A DNA stretch of 64,000 bases from Dermabacter hominis NBRC 106157 (GTDB lineage: Bacteria; Actinomycetota; Actinomycetes; Actinomycetales; Dermabacteraceae). The stretch covers positions 186,001-250,000 of the forward strand of contig NZ_BCSI01000002.1 of NCBI RefSeq assembly GCF_001570785.1. The letters are read 5' to 3'. A program made the position numbers and the translations under genes. The notes below the pieces were generated by a model. The model was not told the DNA's origin and searched no databases. It saw only the letters and a list, made by a program, of their open reading frames with translations. Below, piece by piece: positions 35,062 through 44,269 of this stretch (position 1 is its first letter; each line of letters begins with the position of its first letter).

Positions 35062-36207
35062 GTGAGTGTTTTCCAGACCGCGATCCCGAATCCAGCCTCA
35101 AGCGAGCCGACGCTCCAGCTTCTTTCGCCTGATGGCACGCGCACGCCACACGACGAGCTCGATGCCGCGCTCGCGCACCTCGACTTCGACGACCTGCGCG
35201 GTTTTTACCGTGACATGGTGATCGTTCGCGCCGCCGATCACGAGGCAACCTCCCTCCAGCGCCAGGGGCAGCTCGGCCTGTGGGCAAGCGCCGTGGGCCA
35301 GGAGGCCGCGCAAATCGGTGCCGGGCACGCGGCCCGTGCGCACGACTACCTCGTCCCGACCTATCGCGAACACGGCGTCGCGTGGGCGCGCGGGATCGAG
35401 CCGTGGAAGCTTCTCGAGGTGTGGCGCGGAATCAACCATTGCGGCTGGGATCCGCGCGAGCTCATGACCCACCCGTACATGATTGTGCTCGGCGCGCAAG
35501 CACCCCAGGCCGTCGGGTACGCCATGGGTATTACACGTGACGGCGCATGCGGCACGGGCGACCCGGAGGTCGACACCGCGGTTCTCGCGCTCTTCGGCGA
35601 TGGCGCGAGCTCCGAGGGCGAGGTGTCCGAGGCTTTCACGTGGGCCGCGAGCTTCGAGGCGCCGATCGTGTTTCTCACGCAAAACAACCAGTGGGCGATC
35701 TCAACCGCAACGAGCGTACAAACGCGCGTACCGCTCGCGCAGCGCAGCCGCGGCTGGGGCATTCCCTCGGTTCGCGTGGACGGCAACGACGTGCTCGCGA
35801 GCTACGCCGTAAGCCGCCTTGCGCTCGATGCCGCGCGTGGAGGGCAGGGGCCACACTTCATCGAAGCTCTCACCTACCGTATGAACGCGCACACGACGAG
35901 CGATGAGCCGCGCATCTACCGCGGCGAAGACGAGGAGAAGCAGTGGGCTGCGCTCGATCCGATCGCGCGGTTCGAGGCGTACTTGCGGCGCGAGGACCAG
36001 CTCGACGACGCGTTCGTATCGCGCTGCGAAGAAGAGGGCCACGATCTGTCGATGAGCCTTCATCACCACATCCACGCGCTCGAGGATCCGGATCCGATCC
36101 AGATTTTCGATCACGTGTACGTTGATGAGCATCCTCTCGTGGCAGAAGAGCGCGCCGAGTACATTCGCTATATCGAACAGTTCGAAGAGGAGGGCGAGGG
36201 CAAGTGA
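35062..36207 (+). CDS. pdhA: 2-oxoacid dehydrogenase E1 component, alpha subunit
   Basis: 381 aa thiamine-diphosphate subunit. The TPP motif GDGASSEGEVSEAFTWAA lies near 174-191, ending in QNNQWAIST. The phosphorylation-loop-like YRMNAHTTSDEPRIYR lies near 272-287. It decarboxylates a 2-oxoacid with E1-beta. Substrate is either pyruvate or branched-chain 2-oxoacids; the sequence alone does not decide, because many actinobacteria use AceE for pyruvate. GTG start after GGAGG. Confidence 0.9.
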   Translation: MSVFQTAIPNPASSEPTLQLLSPDGTRTPHDELDAALAHLDFDDLRGFYRDMVIVRAADHEATSLQRQGQLGLWASAVGQEAAQIGAGHAARAHDYLVPTYREHGVAWARGIEPWKLLEVWRGINHCGWDPRELMTHPYMIVLGAQAPQAVGYAMGITRDGACGTGDPEVDTAVLALFGDGASSEGEVSEAFTWAASFEAPIVFLTQNNQWAISTATSVQTRVPLAQRSRGWGIPSVRVDGNDVLASYAVSRLALDAARGGQGPHFIEALTYRMNAHTTSDEPRIYRGEDEEKQWAALDPIARFEAYLRREDQLDDAFVSRCEEEGHDLSMSLHHHIHALEDPDPIQIFDHVYVDEHPLVAEERAEYIRYIEQFEEEGEGK

Positions 36208-37187
36208 GCGTCGAAAAGCTTCCGATCGCCCGCGCGATCAACCTGGGGATCCGCGACGCGATGCGTGCGGACGACAAGGTCATGCTCATGGGCGAGGACG
36301 TTGCTCGCCTCGGCGGCGTGTTCCGCGTGACGCAGGGGCTGCTCGACGAGTTCGGTGCACTGCGCGTCGTCGACACTCCGCTCGGCGAGGCCGGCATTGT
36401 GGGCTCGGCCGTGGGTCTTGCCTATCGCGGCTACCGGCCAATCTGCGAGATTCAGTTCGACGGCTTCGTGTTCCCCGCCTACAACCAGATCACGACTCAG
36501 CTCGCGAAGACTCACTACCGCACCGAGGGGCGCGTGCGCATGCCCGTCGTTGTCCGCATTCCCTACGGAGGCGGCATCGGCGCGGTTGAACACCATTCGG
36601 AGAGCCCCGAGGCACTCTTCGCTCACACCGCTGGCCTGCGAATCCTTACTCCGTCGAACGCGAATGACGCCTACTGGCTGACGCGCCAGGCGATCGAATC
36701 CGACGATCCCGTCATCATGTTCGAGCCCAAGCGCCGCTACTGGGTCAAGGGCGAGGTCGACACCGACAACCGCCCCGCCCTCAAGCACTACGAGGCGAAT
36801 GTCGTGCGCGAGGGTGCGGATCTTACGCTCGTGTCGTGGGGTCCGACGGTTCCCGTGGCTCTCGAGGCTGCCCAGGCGGCAGAAGAGGACGATCTGTCAC
36901 TCGAAGTGATCGACCTGCGAAGCCTCAACCCGATCGATTTCGACTGCATTCAGGGCTCCGTGGCGAAGACAGGCCGGCTCGTCATCGTTCACGAGGCGCC
37001 CGTGTTTGGCGGCCTCGGCGGCGAAATCGCGGCGCGCACGACCGAACGCTGCTTCTATAGCCTGGAGGCGCCAGTGATGCGCGTGGGCGGTTACCACACG
37101 CCGTACCCGCCGGCACGCATGGAGCACGCTTACCTCCCCGACCTCGAGCGCGTGCTCGACGCCGTTGACCGTTGCCTCGATTACTGA
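36204..37187 (+). CDS. pdhB: 2-oxoacid dehydrogenase E1 component, beta subunit
   Basis: 327 aa transketolase-like subunit. MGEDVARLGGVFRVTQGL (about 30-47), DTPLGEAGIVGSAVGLAYRG (about 57-76, partly quoted), IPYGGGIGAVEHHSESPEA and the C-terminal transketolase domain with SLNPIDFDC are present. The GTG overlaps the alpha-subunit stop by 4 bp (GTGA), ensuring equal synthesis. Forms the alpha2beta2 E1 heterotetramer. Confidence 0.94.
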   Translation: MSVEKLPIARAINLGIRDAMRADDKVMLMGEDVARLGGVFRVTQGLLDEFGALRVVDTPLGEAGIVGSAVGLAYRGYRPICEIQFDGFVFPAYNQITTQLAKTHYRTEGRVRMPVVVRIPYGGGIGAVEHHSESPEALFAHTAGLRILTPSNANDAYWLTRQAIESDDPVIMFEPKRRYWVKGEVDTDNRPALKHYEANVVREGADLTLVSWGPTVPVALEAAQAAEEDDLSLEVIDLRSLNPIDFDCIQGSVAKTGRLVIVHEAPVFGGLGGEIAARTTERCFYSLEAPVMRVGGYHTPYPPARMEHAYLPDLERVLDAVDRCLDY

Positions 37188-37223
37188 TTCACCGAGCACT
37201 GATTCACCCCGAAAGGTTCCCTC

Positions 37224-38597
37224 ATGAGCAGCATCACCCAGATTTGCCTCACCGACCCCGGCGAGGGCCTCACCGAGGCTGAGATCATCGAGATCAAGGT
37301 CAAGGAGGGAGACCGGGTCGAGATCAACGACCCGGTCGTGACGGTCGAAACGGCCAAGAGCGCCGTCGAGCTTCCCTCGCACGTCGCAGGCATCGTCGCC
37401 AAGGTGCACGTGAAGGAGGGCGACGAGCTCAACGTGGGTGAGCCCATGTTTGATATTGAGACCGATCCGGAGGCTGGGCAGGCGTCGGAACCCGACGCTC
37501 CCGAAGAGGCCGACGCTTCCGAAAAGCCCGAGGAGATCGAGCCGAAAACCCTGGTGGGCTACGGCGCGCGCGAGACGCCCACACCGCGTCGCAAGAAGCG
37601 CGCGATCGCGCAGAGCGGTGCGGAACCGCAGGTCCCGATCGATCGCATCCTCGCGAAGCCGCCCGTGCGTAAGCTCGCGAAGGATCTTGGCGTTGCCCTC
37701 CACGACGTGCTCGCGACTGGGCGAGGCGGAGTTGTGACTCGCCAGGACGTGATCGCGGCGTCCCAGCGCTCGCTCGACGGCGCCCCCGAGCAGGCGGGCA
37801 GCTACTTCCCGAGCGAGGAGAAGCAGGCGCCCGACAACCTCGCCGGCCACATGAAGACCCCGAAGAGCCAGCCGTTCCCCGGCGTCACGAGCGACGAGGA
37901 GACGACGCGCGTCCCGATCCGCAGCGTGCGTAAGCGCACCGCGGAGGCGATGGTGAGCTCGGCGTTCACGGCCCCCCACGTCACGGTGTTCAACGAGGTC
38001 GATATGACCGAGACCCTCGAGCTTCTCGACACGCTCAAGAAGAGCCGCGAGTGGAAAGACGTCAAGATCTCCCCGCTCGTCGTGCTGGCAAAGGCGCTGC
38101 TCGTGGCGATCCGCCGCAATCCCGAGGTGAACGCGTCGTGGGACGAGGACAACCAAGAGATTGTCTATAAGCACTTCGTCAACCTCGGTATCGCCGCGGC
38201 AACCCCGCGCGGCCTCATCGTGCCGAACATCAAGGATGCGCACCTGCTCACGCTGCGCGAGCTAGCGGTGAGCATCAACGACCTTGCCCAGACGGCACGC
38301 GCGGGCCAGACGCCGCTCTCGGCAACCCGCAACGGCACGATTACGATCACGAACTTCGGCGTGTTTGGCATCGATTCTGGCACCCCGATTCTCAATCCCG
38401 GCGAATCCGTCATCCTCGGTTTCGGTGCGATCAAAGACAAGCCGTGGGTTGTCGATGGCGAAATCGTCCCGCGCAAGGTGTGTTCGCTTGCCTTGAGCTT
38501 TGACCATCGTCTGATCGATGGTGCGCTTGGCTCCGAGCTTCTTCGCGACGTTTCTGCGGTTCTCGAAAACCCGAGCCTCGGGCTTGTGTGGGGCTGA
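37224..38597 (+). CDS. pdhC: 2-oxoacid dehydrogenase E2 (dihydrolipoyl acyltransferase)
   Basis: 457 aa. One lipoyl domain (1-80) with the modified lysine in VETAKSAVELP (about 42-52), an acidic linker, an E3/E1-binding domain (PPVRKLAKDLGVALHDV, about 147-163), a second linker, and the acyltransferase core ending with the catalytic DHRLIDGALGSELL (about 427-440). ATG 37224 follows AAAGG, 36 bp after pdhB. No E3 gene is adjacent. Confidence 0.95.
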   Translation: MSSITQICLTDPGEGLTEAEIIEIKVKEGDRVEINDPVVTVETAKSAVELPSHVAGIVAKVHVKEGDELNVGEPMFDIETDPEAGQASEPDAPEEADASEKPEEIEPKTLVGYGARETPTPRRKKRAIAQSGAEPQVPIDRILAKPPVRKLAKDLGVALHDVLATGRGGVVTRQDVIAASQRSLDGAPEQAGSYFPSEEKQAPDNLAGHMKTPKSQPFPGVTSDEETTRVPIRSVRKRTAEAMVSSAFTAPHVTVFNEVDMTETLELLDTLKKSREWKDVKISPLVVLAKALLVAIRRNPEVNASWDEDNQEIVYKHFVNLGIAAATPRGLIVPNIKDAHLLTLRELAVSINDLAQTARAGQTPLSATRNGTITITNFGVFGIDSGTPILNPGESVILGFGAIKDKPWVVDGEIVPRKVCSLALSFDHRLIDGALGSELLRDVSAVLENPSLGLVWG

Positions 38598-38614
38598 CGT
38601 ACGCTAGAGCGGTG

Positions 38615-39178
38615 ATGGACGACCAAGAAAGGCGCGAAAGCCTCCGCCGCGAAGACCCGCTCCTGCGCACGGCCGAGTTTTCGGCCGTCACGAGCACTGA
38701 GACGACCGCGCTTCGCACCGTGCGCGTGCCGCCCAAAGCTCTTCCTTTTCGCAGGGGATTGTGGTGGGTGGCACTCGGCGGCGCCATCGGCGCGGTTATG
38801 CGCTACGCCCTCTCCGTCATCCTCCCCACGACGACGACGCTCACGCTCGTTGATCTCCCGTGGGGAACACTCGCCGCCAACATTCTCGGGTGCCTGATCC
38901 TCGGGGCGCTCACCGGGTACTGGGATGAGAACCCTCCGAAATACGCGCAGCTCCAGCTCGTGCTCGGCACGGGCTTTTGCGGTGGGTTCACGACGATGAG
39001 TACGTTCACGGGGGAGATTGCCGCGATCATTGGCGCGGGTTTTCCCCTCGAGGCCTTCAAGTACGTGACCGCGAGCGTCCTCGTGTGTGTGCTTGCGGTC
39101 GTGGGTGGGCTGCTCGCCGGCGCTCGCGTGGGCGCGATGAGTGCACGCGAGCAGATCGAGAGGGCTGAGGAATCATGA
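38615..39178 (+). CDS. crcB: Fluoride channel subunit CrcB/Fluc 1
   Basis: 187 aa. A hydrophilic N-terminus of about 55 residues precedes four membrane segments. The Fluc signature GTGFCGGFTTMSTFTGE lies near 122-138, and GGAIGAVMRYALS near 59-71. Exports cytosolic fluoride as a dual-topology dimer, here probably a heterodimer with the adjacent paralogue. ATG 38615 or GTG 38612 may start it. It lies 17 bp after pdhC. No fluoride riboswitch was seen upstream. Confidence 0.9.
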   Translation: MDDQERRESLRREDPLLRTAEFSAVTSTETTALRTVRVPPKALPFRRGLWWVALGGAIGAVMRYALSVILPTTTTLTLVDLPWGTLAANILGCLILGALTGYWDENPPKYAQLQLVLGTGFCGGFTTMSTFTGEIAAIIGAGFPLEAFKYVTASVLVCVLAVVGGLLAGARVGAMSAREQIERAEES

Positions 39179-39567
39179 TGACAGCGTTGATTGTCGCGTT
39201 CGGTGCCGCCGTCGGCGCCGTCGCACGGTACGGCCTCACGTTCATCCCGGCGCTCACGCGCCCCTCGGGTCCCGATCGGGAACCCTCGCCTATTCCGTGG
39301 CCGACGTTCGTCGCGAACGTTGTCGCCTCCTTTCTCCTCGCGATTGTGTTGCGCCAGCTCGGCGGCAGCAGCGACTTCGTGTCCGCGAGCTTCGCGGCGC
39401 TCTTCGGCACGGGCTTTTGTGGGGCGCTCTCGACCATGTCGACCTTCATGCTCGAAGTCGTGAAGCTCGTGCGGTCGCGTGCGACGGTGACCGCTCTTGG
39501 CTACTACGCGCTCAGCCTCGGGTCGGCACTCGCGGCGTTCTGGCTCGGCATCGTGGTGACCGCGTGA
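39175..39567 (+). CDS. crcB: Fluoride channel subunit CrcB/Fluc 2
   Basis: 130 aa, four membrane segments, with GTGFCGALSTMSTFMLE (about 80-96) and GAAVGAVARYGL (about 10-21). Its start overlaps the first crcB stop by 4 bp. Paired unequal crcB genes are typical of Gram-positive bacteria, whose two subunits face opposite ways. Its own stop overlaps the CopD-like gene start. Confidence 0.92.
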   Translation: MMTALIVAFGAAVGAVARYGLTFIPALTRPSGPDREPSPIPWPTFVANVVASFLLAIVLRQLGGSSDFVSASFAALFGTGFCGALSTMSTFMLEVVKLVRSRATVTALGYYALSLGSALAAFWLGIVVTA

Positions 39568-41393
39568 GTCGTGCGCACTCGCGCGCGGTGCTTGCCGCGC
39601 TCCTGATCGCGCTCGTCGCCCTCGCGGGCGGCGCAGCCGTGGCGCTGGCCGGTGCCCGCTACGCGGCGGGAGACGCAGAAATCCTCCTCGTCAACGCTGG
39701 CCGCGCGACCGAGGCCCTGCTTCCCGTAAGTGCAGCTCTTGCCGCGGCCGCGGGTGCGCTCACGCTCGGTGGGTCGATTCTTGCGGGGTGGCTGCTCGAT
39801 GCTTCGCCGGACAGCGGGGCGTGGTCGGCTCACGCACGAGCGCGCGCCATGACGATCGCGTTCACGAGCGCTATCGTGTGGACGCTCCTGCTCGTTGTGC
39901 AGTTCATTCTCGCGTACTCGCTCTCGTCTGGACAGCCGCTTTTCTCCGCACATTTCGGCTCCGACATCGGCGTGTTTGCCGCGAGCGACCTCGGGGTCTG
40001 GAGCATGACCGCGATCGTCGCCGCGGCCCTCGCAAGCGCGGTTGGGGTCTCGGGGACAAGCGCGCGCACGGCGCGCGCGACGACGCTCACGGCCCTCGGG
40101 GCGATCGTCGCCAAGGGGATGACGGGGCACGCGGCGGGAAGCGTGAGCCACGAGAGCGCGACGAGCTCCATGTTCTTCCACCTTTTGGCGTTCTCGGCCT
40201 GGGTGGGGCCGCTACTCGTGCTCCAGTTTCTCCCCGCTCTTGAGCCGGGAGGCGAACCAGCGATGCGCCGCACGATCGGGCGTTTCTCCTCGCTCGCCCT
40301 CGTCGCGTGGATCGCCCTCGCGGTCTCTGGGCTCCTCGCGATCCTCGCGCGCCTGAGCGCCATCAGTGAACTCTTCACTCATCCATACGGCCAGCTGGGC
40401 CTCGCCAAGGCGCTGTTGCTCCTCGCGCTCGGTGCGTGCGGTTATGCTCAGCGCCGCCTCCTCGCCCGGCGCACCACGCTGGGCCGCTCCGGCTTTCGCG
40501 AACTGGCGCTCTTTGAAATTCTCCTCATGGGTGCGGCGATTGGGTTGGCCGCGGCGATGTCGAGCGCGCCACCACCCGCACAAAACATTCCGCCGCCCGC
40601 CACCCCCGCGGGGATCCTCACGACCTATGCGCTCCCGCCCGATCCGCGCAGCCTTGCCGCGCTTGGGCAGATAAGGCCCGATATTTTCGCGATTGGTGCC
40701 TCGATCCTCGCGCTCACGTGGCTTCTCATGCGCGGCATCGCTCGGGGCGTAAGCGTGGCTGATCGCCGCTGGTTCATCCTTGCGCTCGTGCTTTACCCGC
40801 TTCTCGCCTCGAGCGCGCTTGCGGTCTATTCCCGCGTGCTTTTCAGTGCGCACCTCGCGCTAGCGCTTGCGCTTGCGATACTGCCCGGAAGCGCCCTTGG
40901 AATAGGGGTGGGCGATGCCGCGCTCGCGAAGATTCGGGGTGTGCTCAGCAAGCGTCGGGCCCTCGCGTTTGCCCTTTCGCTGGTGCCAGCGCTCACCCTC
41001 GCGTGCGCCTATCTCATCCCGGCGCTCATGCGGCGGCTTCTCGAATCCCACCCGGCGAACCTCGGGCTTGATCTCGCGATGATCGCGTGCGGCGCCCTGC
41101 TCGTCGTACTTGTACGCGCAGGGCAGAAGTGGGCATTCGGGACCGGACTCGCGGGGACTGTCCTTGTTCTCTCCGCCGTGGCACTCACGCCGTACGCGAT
41201 TGCGCCAAGCTGGTTTGGCGCAACCGGCCGCACGTGGCTCGCCGATACGCTCCGTGACCAGCATTGCGGCGCGAGCGTCGCCGGAGCCATCATCGTGCTC
41301 TACGGCGCAGCGGTATTCGCCGCTTCAGCCCTTACTTCTCGAAAATCGCGCGCGCGGTCGACAGGCGCGCCAGCAGACGTTCGCGGTCGGTGA
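39564..41393 (+). CDS. CopD-domain membrane protein with CtaG-like C-terminus
   Basis: 609 aa with about fifteen membrane segments. The central CopD region includes KGMTGHAAGSVSHES (about 182-196), FHLLAFSAWVGPLLVLQFLP (quoted in part) and the family's HPYGQLGLAKALLLL. The C-terminal half resembles the caa3 CtaG domain (ALAVYSRVLFSAH near 430), but the Q-H-M after the conserved His seems replaced by LALALA. Actinobacterial CopD-CtaG fusions are linked to copper uptake or oxidase assembly. GTG 39564 overlaps crcB2. Its last 62 bp overlap the convergent monooxygenase gene. Confidence 0.8.
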   Translation: MSRAHSRAVLAALLIALVALAGGAAVALAGARYAAGDAEILLVNAGRATEALLPVSAALAAAAGALTLGGSILAGWLLDASPDSGAWSAHARARAMTIAFTSAIVWTLLLVVQFILAYSLSSGQPLFSAHFGSDIGVFAASDLGVWSMTAIVAAALASAVGVSGTSARTARATTLTALGAIVAKGMTGHAAGSVSHESATSSMFFHLLAFSAWVGPLLVLQFLPALEPGGEPAMRRTIGRFSSLALVAWIALAVSGLLAILARLSAISELFTHPYGQLGLAKALLLLALGACGYAQRRLLARRTTLGRSGFRELALFEILLMGAAIGLAAAMSSAPPPAQNIPPPATPAGILTTYALPPDPRSLAALGQIRPDIFAIGASILALTWLLMRGIARGVSVADRRWFILALVLYPLLASSALAVYSRVLFSAHLALALALAILPGSALGIGVGDAALAKIRGVLSKRRALAFALSLVPALTLACAYLIPALMRRLLESHPANLGLDLAMIACGALLVVLVRAGQKWAFGTGLAGTVLVLSAVALTPYAIAPSWFGATGRTWLADTLRDQHCGASVAGAIIVLYGAAVFAASALTSRKSRARSTGAPADVRGR

Positions 41394-42738
41394 GCGGGAG
41401 ACGAATCGGCTGATCCTCGGGCAGCGAGTCGAGCGCGTTCTGCTCGGCCCACGGCGAAAGCTCCGCGATGCGGGTCGAACGCGTGGCGGTGCGCACGCGC
41501 GAGGCGACCCCTGAAAATGCGCCGCGAAGCCCCTTCTCGCTCGAGCGGGGAGCGGTGCGGCGCACGTCGGCGTCGGCGCGAGACTTGAGCTTTTCAAAGC
41601 GTGCGAGAGCGGGCGAGGCCGCGCCGGTCTCGATTTCCTCGAGGAATTCCTTCGTGGCATATGCCGCGATGTCCGCCTGTTGCGTGAGGATCGGCGTGAC
41701 GCCGCCGAGCACGCGCACCTGGCCAAGGACGGCGAGGTCGCGGCGCGAACGCGGGAAGGCGCCAAGGAAAAGGTCGCTCGTGTATTCGGGATCGAGGTAA
41801 TCGACGCCAGGTTCGTAACCGGTCGCGAACACGATCAGCTCGAAGCGGTCAAACGGCAGGTGAGCCGAGTCCTGAAGGATTTCGATACGGCGGTCGTTGA
41901 CGAGCGTGAGGAACGAATCCGACACGATCGGTTCGTCCTCCATGACCGAGACCTCGGGCTTGGGTAGCCCCACGTTCTCCGGGCGGCCGATCGCGCGCTC
42001 AATGAGCTTCTCGGCGACCGTGTCATTAAAGGCTCGACCGAGGAAGGTCGGCTCGAGACGAGCAAGGGAATCGCCCGCGAACGGACCCCATGTGCGCGGA
42101 ACGACCCAGTGCGCTTCGGTGGGGTGAAGGGCCACGCGACGGTTCGCCTTCGCGAGCTCGACGGCGATATCGGCCGCTTCCTGGCCGCCACCGATTACGA
42201 GCACGTCCTTTTCGGCGGTGTCGTCGCCGCCCAGGAAGTTCTTCGAGTGGATCGTGCGAACGCCAGACTCGCGAGCCTCGTGCCACAGCGGCGGCAGGAA
42301 GGGGCGCTGCGAGATCCCGTGTGCCGCGATGATGGCCGTGTACGGGCGTACTTCGCCGGAGGAGAAATCTACTTCCCACTCGCCCTCGCCGAACGAGCGG
42401 ATGCTGCGCACCGCTTTGTTGGGTTCAAACCGTTCCGTGAGGCCGTGATGGGAGGCGTAGGCGCGAAGGTAGGTCGCGTATTCGTCGGTCGAGGGGAACG
42501 AGGGGAAGCTGACGGGCATGCGAAGATCCTCGAACTGCGTATGCGACTTCGAGGTGGCAAGCTTCATGTTCGGCCAGGTCGGGGCGTCCTCGTTAGCGAT
42601 GTTCCACACGCCACCCACGTGGTTTTGCGCATCCACAAGGTCGAAATCCACCCCGAGGGAGGAGAGGGCGGCAGCGGCCGCGAGACCCGAGGGGCCGGCT
42701 CCGATCACGAGAACGGATCCGCGTGTGAGTGCAGTCAT
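41332..42738 (-). CDS. Flavin-containing monooxygenase-like oxidoreductase
   Basis: 468 aa. FAD-binding VIGAGPSGLAAAAAL (11-25) with GGVWN at about 43-47, and a second Rossmann motif VLVIGGGQEAADIAVELA (about 192-209) for NADPH. The FMO fingerprint FxGxxxHxxx(Y/F) is not clear, only HSKNFLGGDD near the same place, so the class is FMO-like rather than certain. The C-terminal 90 residues are charged and variable. Convergent with, and overlapping, the CopD-like gene by 62 bp. Confidence 0.8.
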   Translation of the reverse strand: MTALTRGSVLVIGAGPSGLAAAAALSSLGVDFDLVDAQNHVGGVWNIANEDAPTWPNMKLATSKSHTQFEDLRMPVSFPSFPSTDEYATYLRAYASHHGLTERFEPNKAVRSIRSFGEGEWEVDFSSGEVRPYTAIIAAHGISQRPFLPPLWHEARESGVRTIHSKNFLGGDDTAEKDVLVIGGGQEAADIAVELAKANRRVALHPTEAHWVVPRTWGPFAGDSLARLEPTFLGRAFNDTVAEKLIERAIGRPENVGLPKPEVSVMEDEPIVSDSFLTLVNDRRIEILQDSAHLPFDRFELIVFATGYEPGVDYLDPEYTSDLFLGAFPRSRRDLAVLGQVRVLGGVTPILTQQADIAAYATKEFLEEIETGAASPALARFEKLKSRADADVRRTAPRSSEKGLRGAFSGVASRVRTATRSTRIAELSPWAEQNALDSLPEDQPIRLPLTDRERLLARLSTARAIFEK

Positions 42739-42861
42739 GGCGGGGGTTTGCCTTCCAAGGACGACGCAAGATTAACGTTCCACATGTTAGGGCGCTCGTG
42801 TGCAAAAAAGCTGTGATGGGAACGGTCTCCTTTCAGGGCCGCTGCGTATGGTGGGGGCACT

Positions 42862-44268
42862 ATGAGCGACTATCAAGAGCCTCTCTCGCCCGGTCTCGCA
42901 CCCTTCCGTGAAACCTTCGGCACCTTCACCCCCGAAGCGATTGTTTTTGACTGCGATGGTGTTCTCCTCAACACGCAAAGCCTGTGGGAAGAAACCCAGG
43001 TCGAATACCTCGAGGCCCGGTCCCTCGCGATGGAAGACGCGCGCCGCCGTTGGCTGGTGGGCCGCGACGTGATCGACGTCGTCGTCGCGATCGCGGAGCT
43101 TACGGGGGAGAAACCCGAAGACGTTGGCGAAAGCCTCAAGCGGAGCTACTTTGCAAAGCTTGCCGAGGACATCCCCGTGCTTCCGGGCGCAGCGGAACTG
43201 CTCAAGGCCGCGAGCTCGAGGATCCCCGTTGCCGTGGCATCTAACAGCAACCGCGCCCCGCTCCTGAGCGAACTTGCCGACGTCGGTCTCCTGCCGTACG
43301 TCGATCACGTCGTCTCCCTCGACGACGTTGCAAGCCCCAAACCCGCCCCCGACATCTACGTGCGCGCGTGCGAACTGCTCGGCGTCGCCCCCGAGCGAGC
43401 CCTCGCGATTGAGGATTCGGAAACGGGCGCGCAGGCCGCCGCAGCTGCCGGATGCCGGCTCATCGTCGCCCCTACGATTCCCGGGCAGCGACCCAAAGGC
43501 GAACTTGAGATCGCTGCGATCGGCGATCCGGGGCTGCGCGAATGGGTAGCGACGTGGCCCGACCGCCGAGGCGGCTATTCGCCCGTGTACAACGCGCTCG
43601 GTCTCGTGCGCCACGAGATTCCCGACGCGATCGTGACCGACTGCGACGGCCTCCTCCTCGACACCGAGGCGCTATGGACCGAGACGCAGCTCAAGGTCTT
43701 GTACGACGCGGGCGTGACGCCAACCGAAGAGGACCTCGGCGCGCTCATGGGCACGACCCTCGAACAGACCGCCGAAATTCTCGGCGACATGACGGACCAG
43801 GATCCGGCTCGCGTCGAGCAGATCGTTACCGACGACTTCCAGTCGCGACTCGGAGCCAATGTGCCGACCATGCCGGGCGCACGCGAATTCCTTGAACTTG
43901 CCGCGACCAAGGTGCCGATCGCGGTCGCCTCGAACTCGTGGCACGAGATTCTCGAGAAGAAACTCACGGCCGCTGGGCTCCTCGGGTATTTTGAGAGCCT
44001 TCAAAGCTCGAGTACCGTCGGAAACCCCAAGCCTGCCCCGGACATGTACGAGGCTGGCGCGAAAGCTCTCGGGTGCGAGCCCTCGCGGTGCCTCGCCTTC
44101 GAGGATTCCCCCCTTGGGGCGCGCGCGGCGAAAGCGGCGGGTATGACCCTCATCGGGATTCCCTCGACGGGGCAACCGATCGACGTGGCCGATTTAACGC
44201 TCTCCTCGCTGAGCGATCCCGACCTCCTCGCGTGGGTGAAGAGCTGGCCGAACCGAAAGCAGGACTGA
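42862..44268 (+). CDS. Tandem HAD-family phosphatase (two HAD domains)
   Basis: 468 aa, two beta-phosphoglucomutase-like HAD domains in one chain. Domain 1: motif I FDCDGVLLNT (about 29-38), motif II ASNS, motif III-IV KPAPDIY and IEDSETGAQAA. Domain 2: TDCDGLLLDTEALW (about 258-271), ASNSW, KPAPDMY and FEDSPLGARAA. Both keep the nucleophile Asp and acid/base Asp, so both could be active. Each is about 215-220 residues, and the domains resemble each other throughout, so internal duplication is likely. One base before the next start codon. Confidence 0.88.
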   Translation: MSDYQEPLSPGLAPFRETFGTFTPEAIVFDCDGVLLNTQSLWEETQVEYLEARSLAMEDARRRWLVGRDVIDVVVAIAELTGEKPEDVGESLKRSYFAKLAEDIPVLPGAAELLKAASSRIPVAVASNSNRAPLLSELADVGLLPYVDHVVSLDDVASPKPAPDIYVRACELLGVAPERALAIEDSETGAQAAAAAGCRLIVAPTIPGQRPKGELEIAAIGDPGLREWVATWPDRRGGYSPVYNALGLVRHEIPDAIVTDCDGLLLDTEALWTETQLKVLYDAGVTPTEEDLGALMGTTLEQTAEILGDMTDQDPARVEQIVTDDFQSRLGANVPTMPGAREFLELAATKVPIAVASNSWHEILEKKLTAAGLLGYFESLQSSSTVGNPKPAPDMYEAGAKALGCEPSRCLAFEDSPLGARAAKAAGMTLIGIPSTGQPIDVADLTLSSLSDPDLLAWVKSWPNRKQD

Positions 44269-44269
44269 C

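Noticed and set aside
12309-36850. Recurring word CCGACGGTT (12309, 15278, 18948, 34941, 36841 and others)
   Set aside because: Several copies lie inside unrelated coding sequences and differ in flanks; likely compositional rather than a dispersed repeat family. A k-mer count over the genome would settle it.
38598-38614. Fluoride riboswitch upstream of crcB
   Set aside because: Only 17 bp separate it from pdhC, with no room and no conserved fluoride-aptamer pattern.
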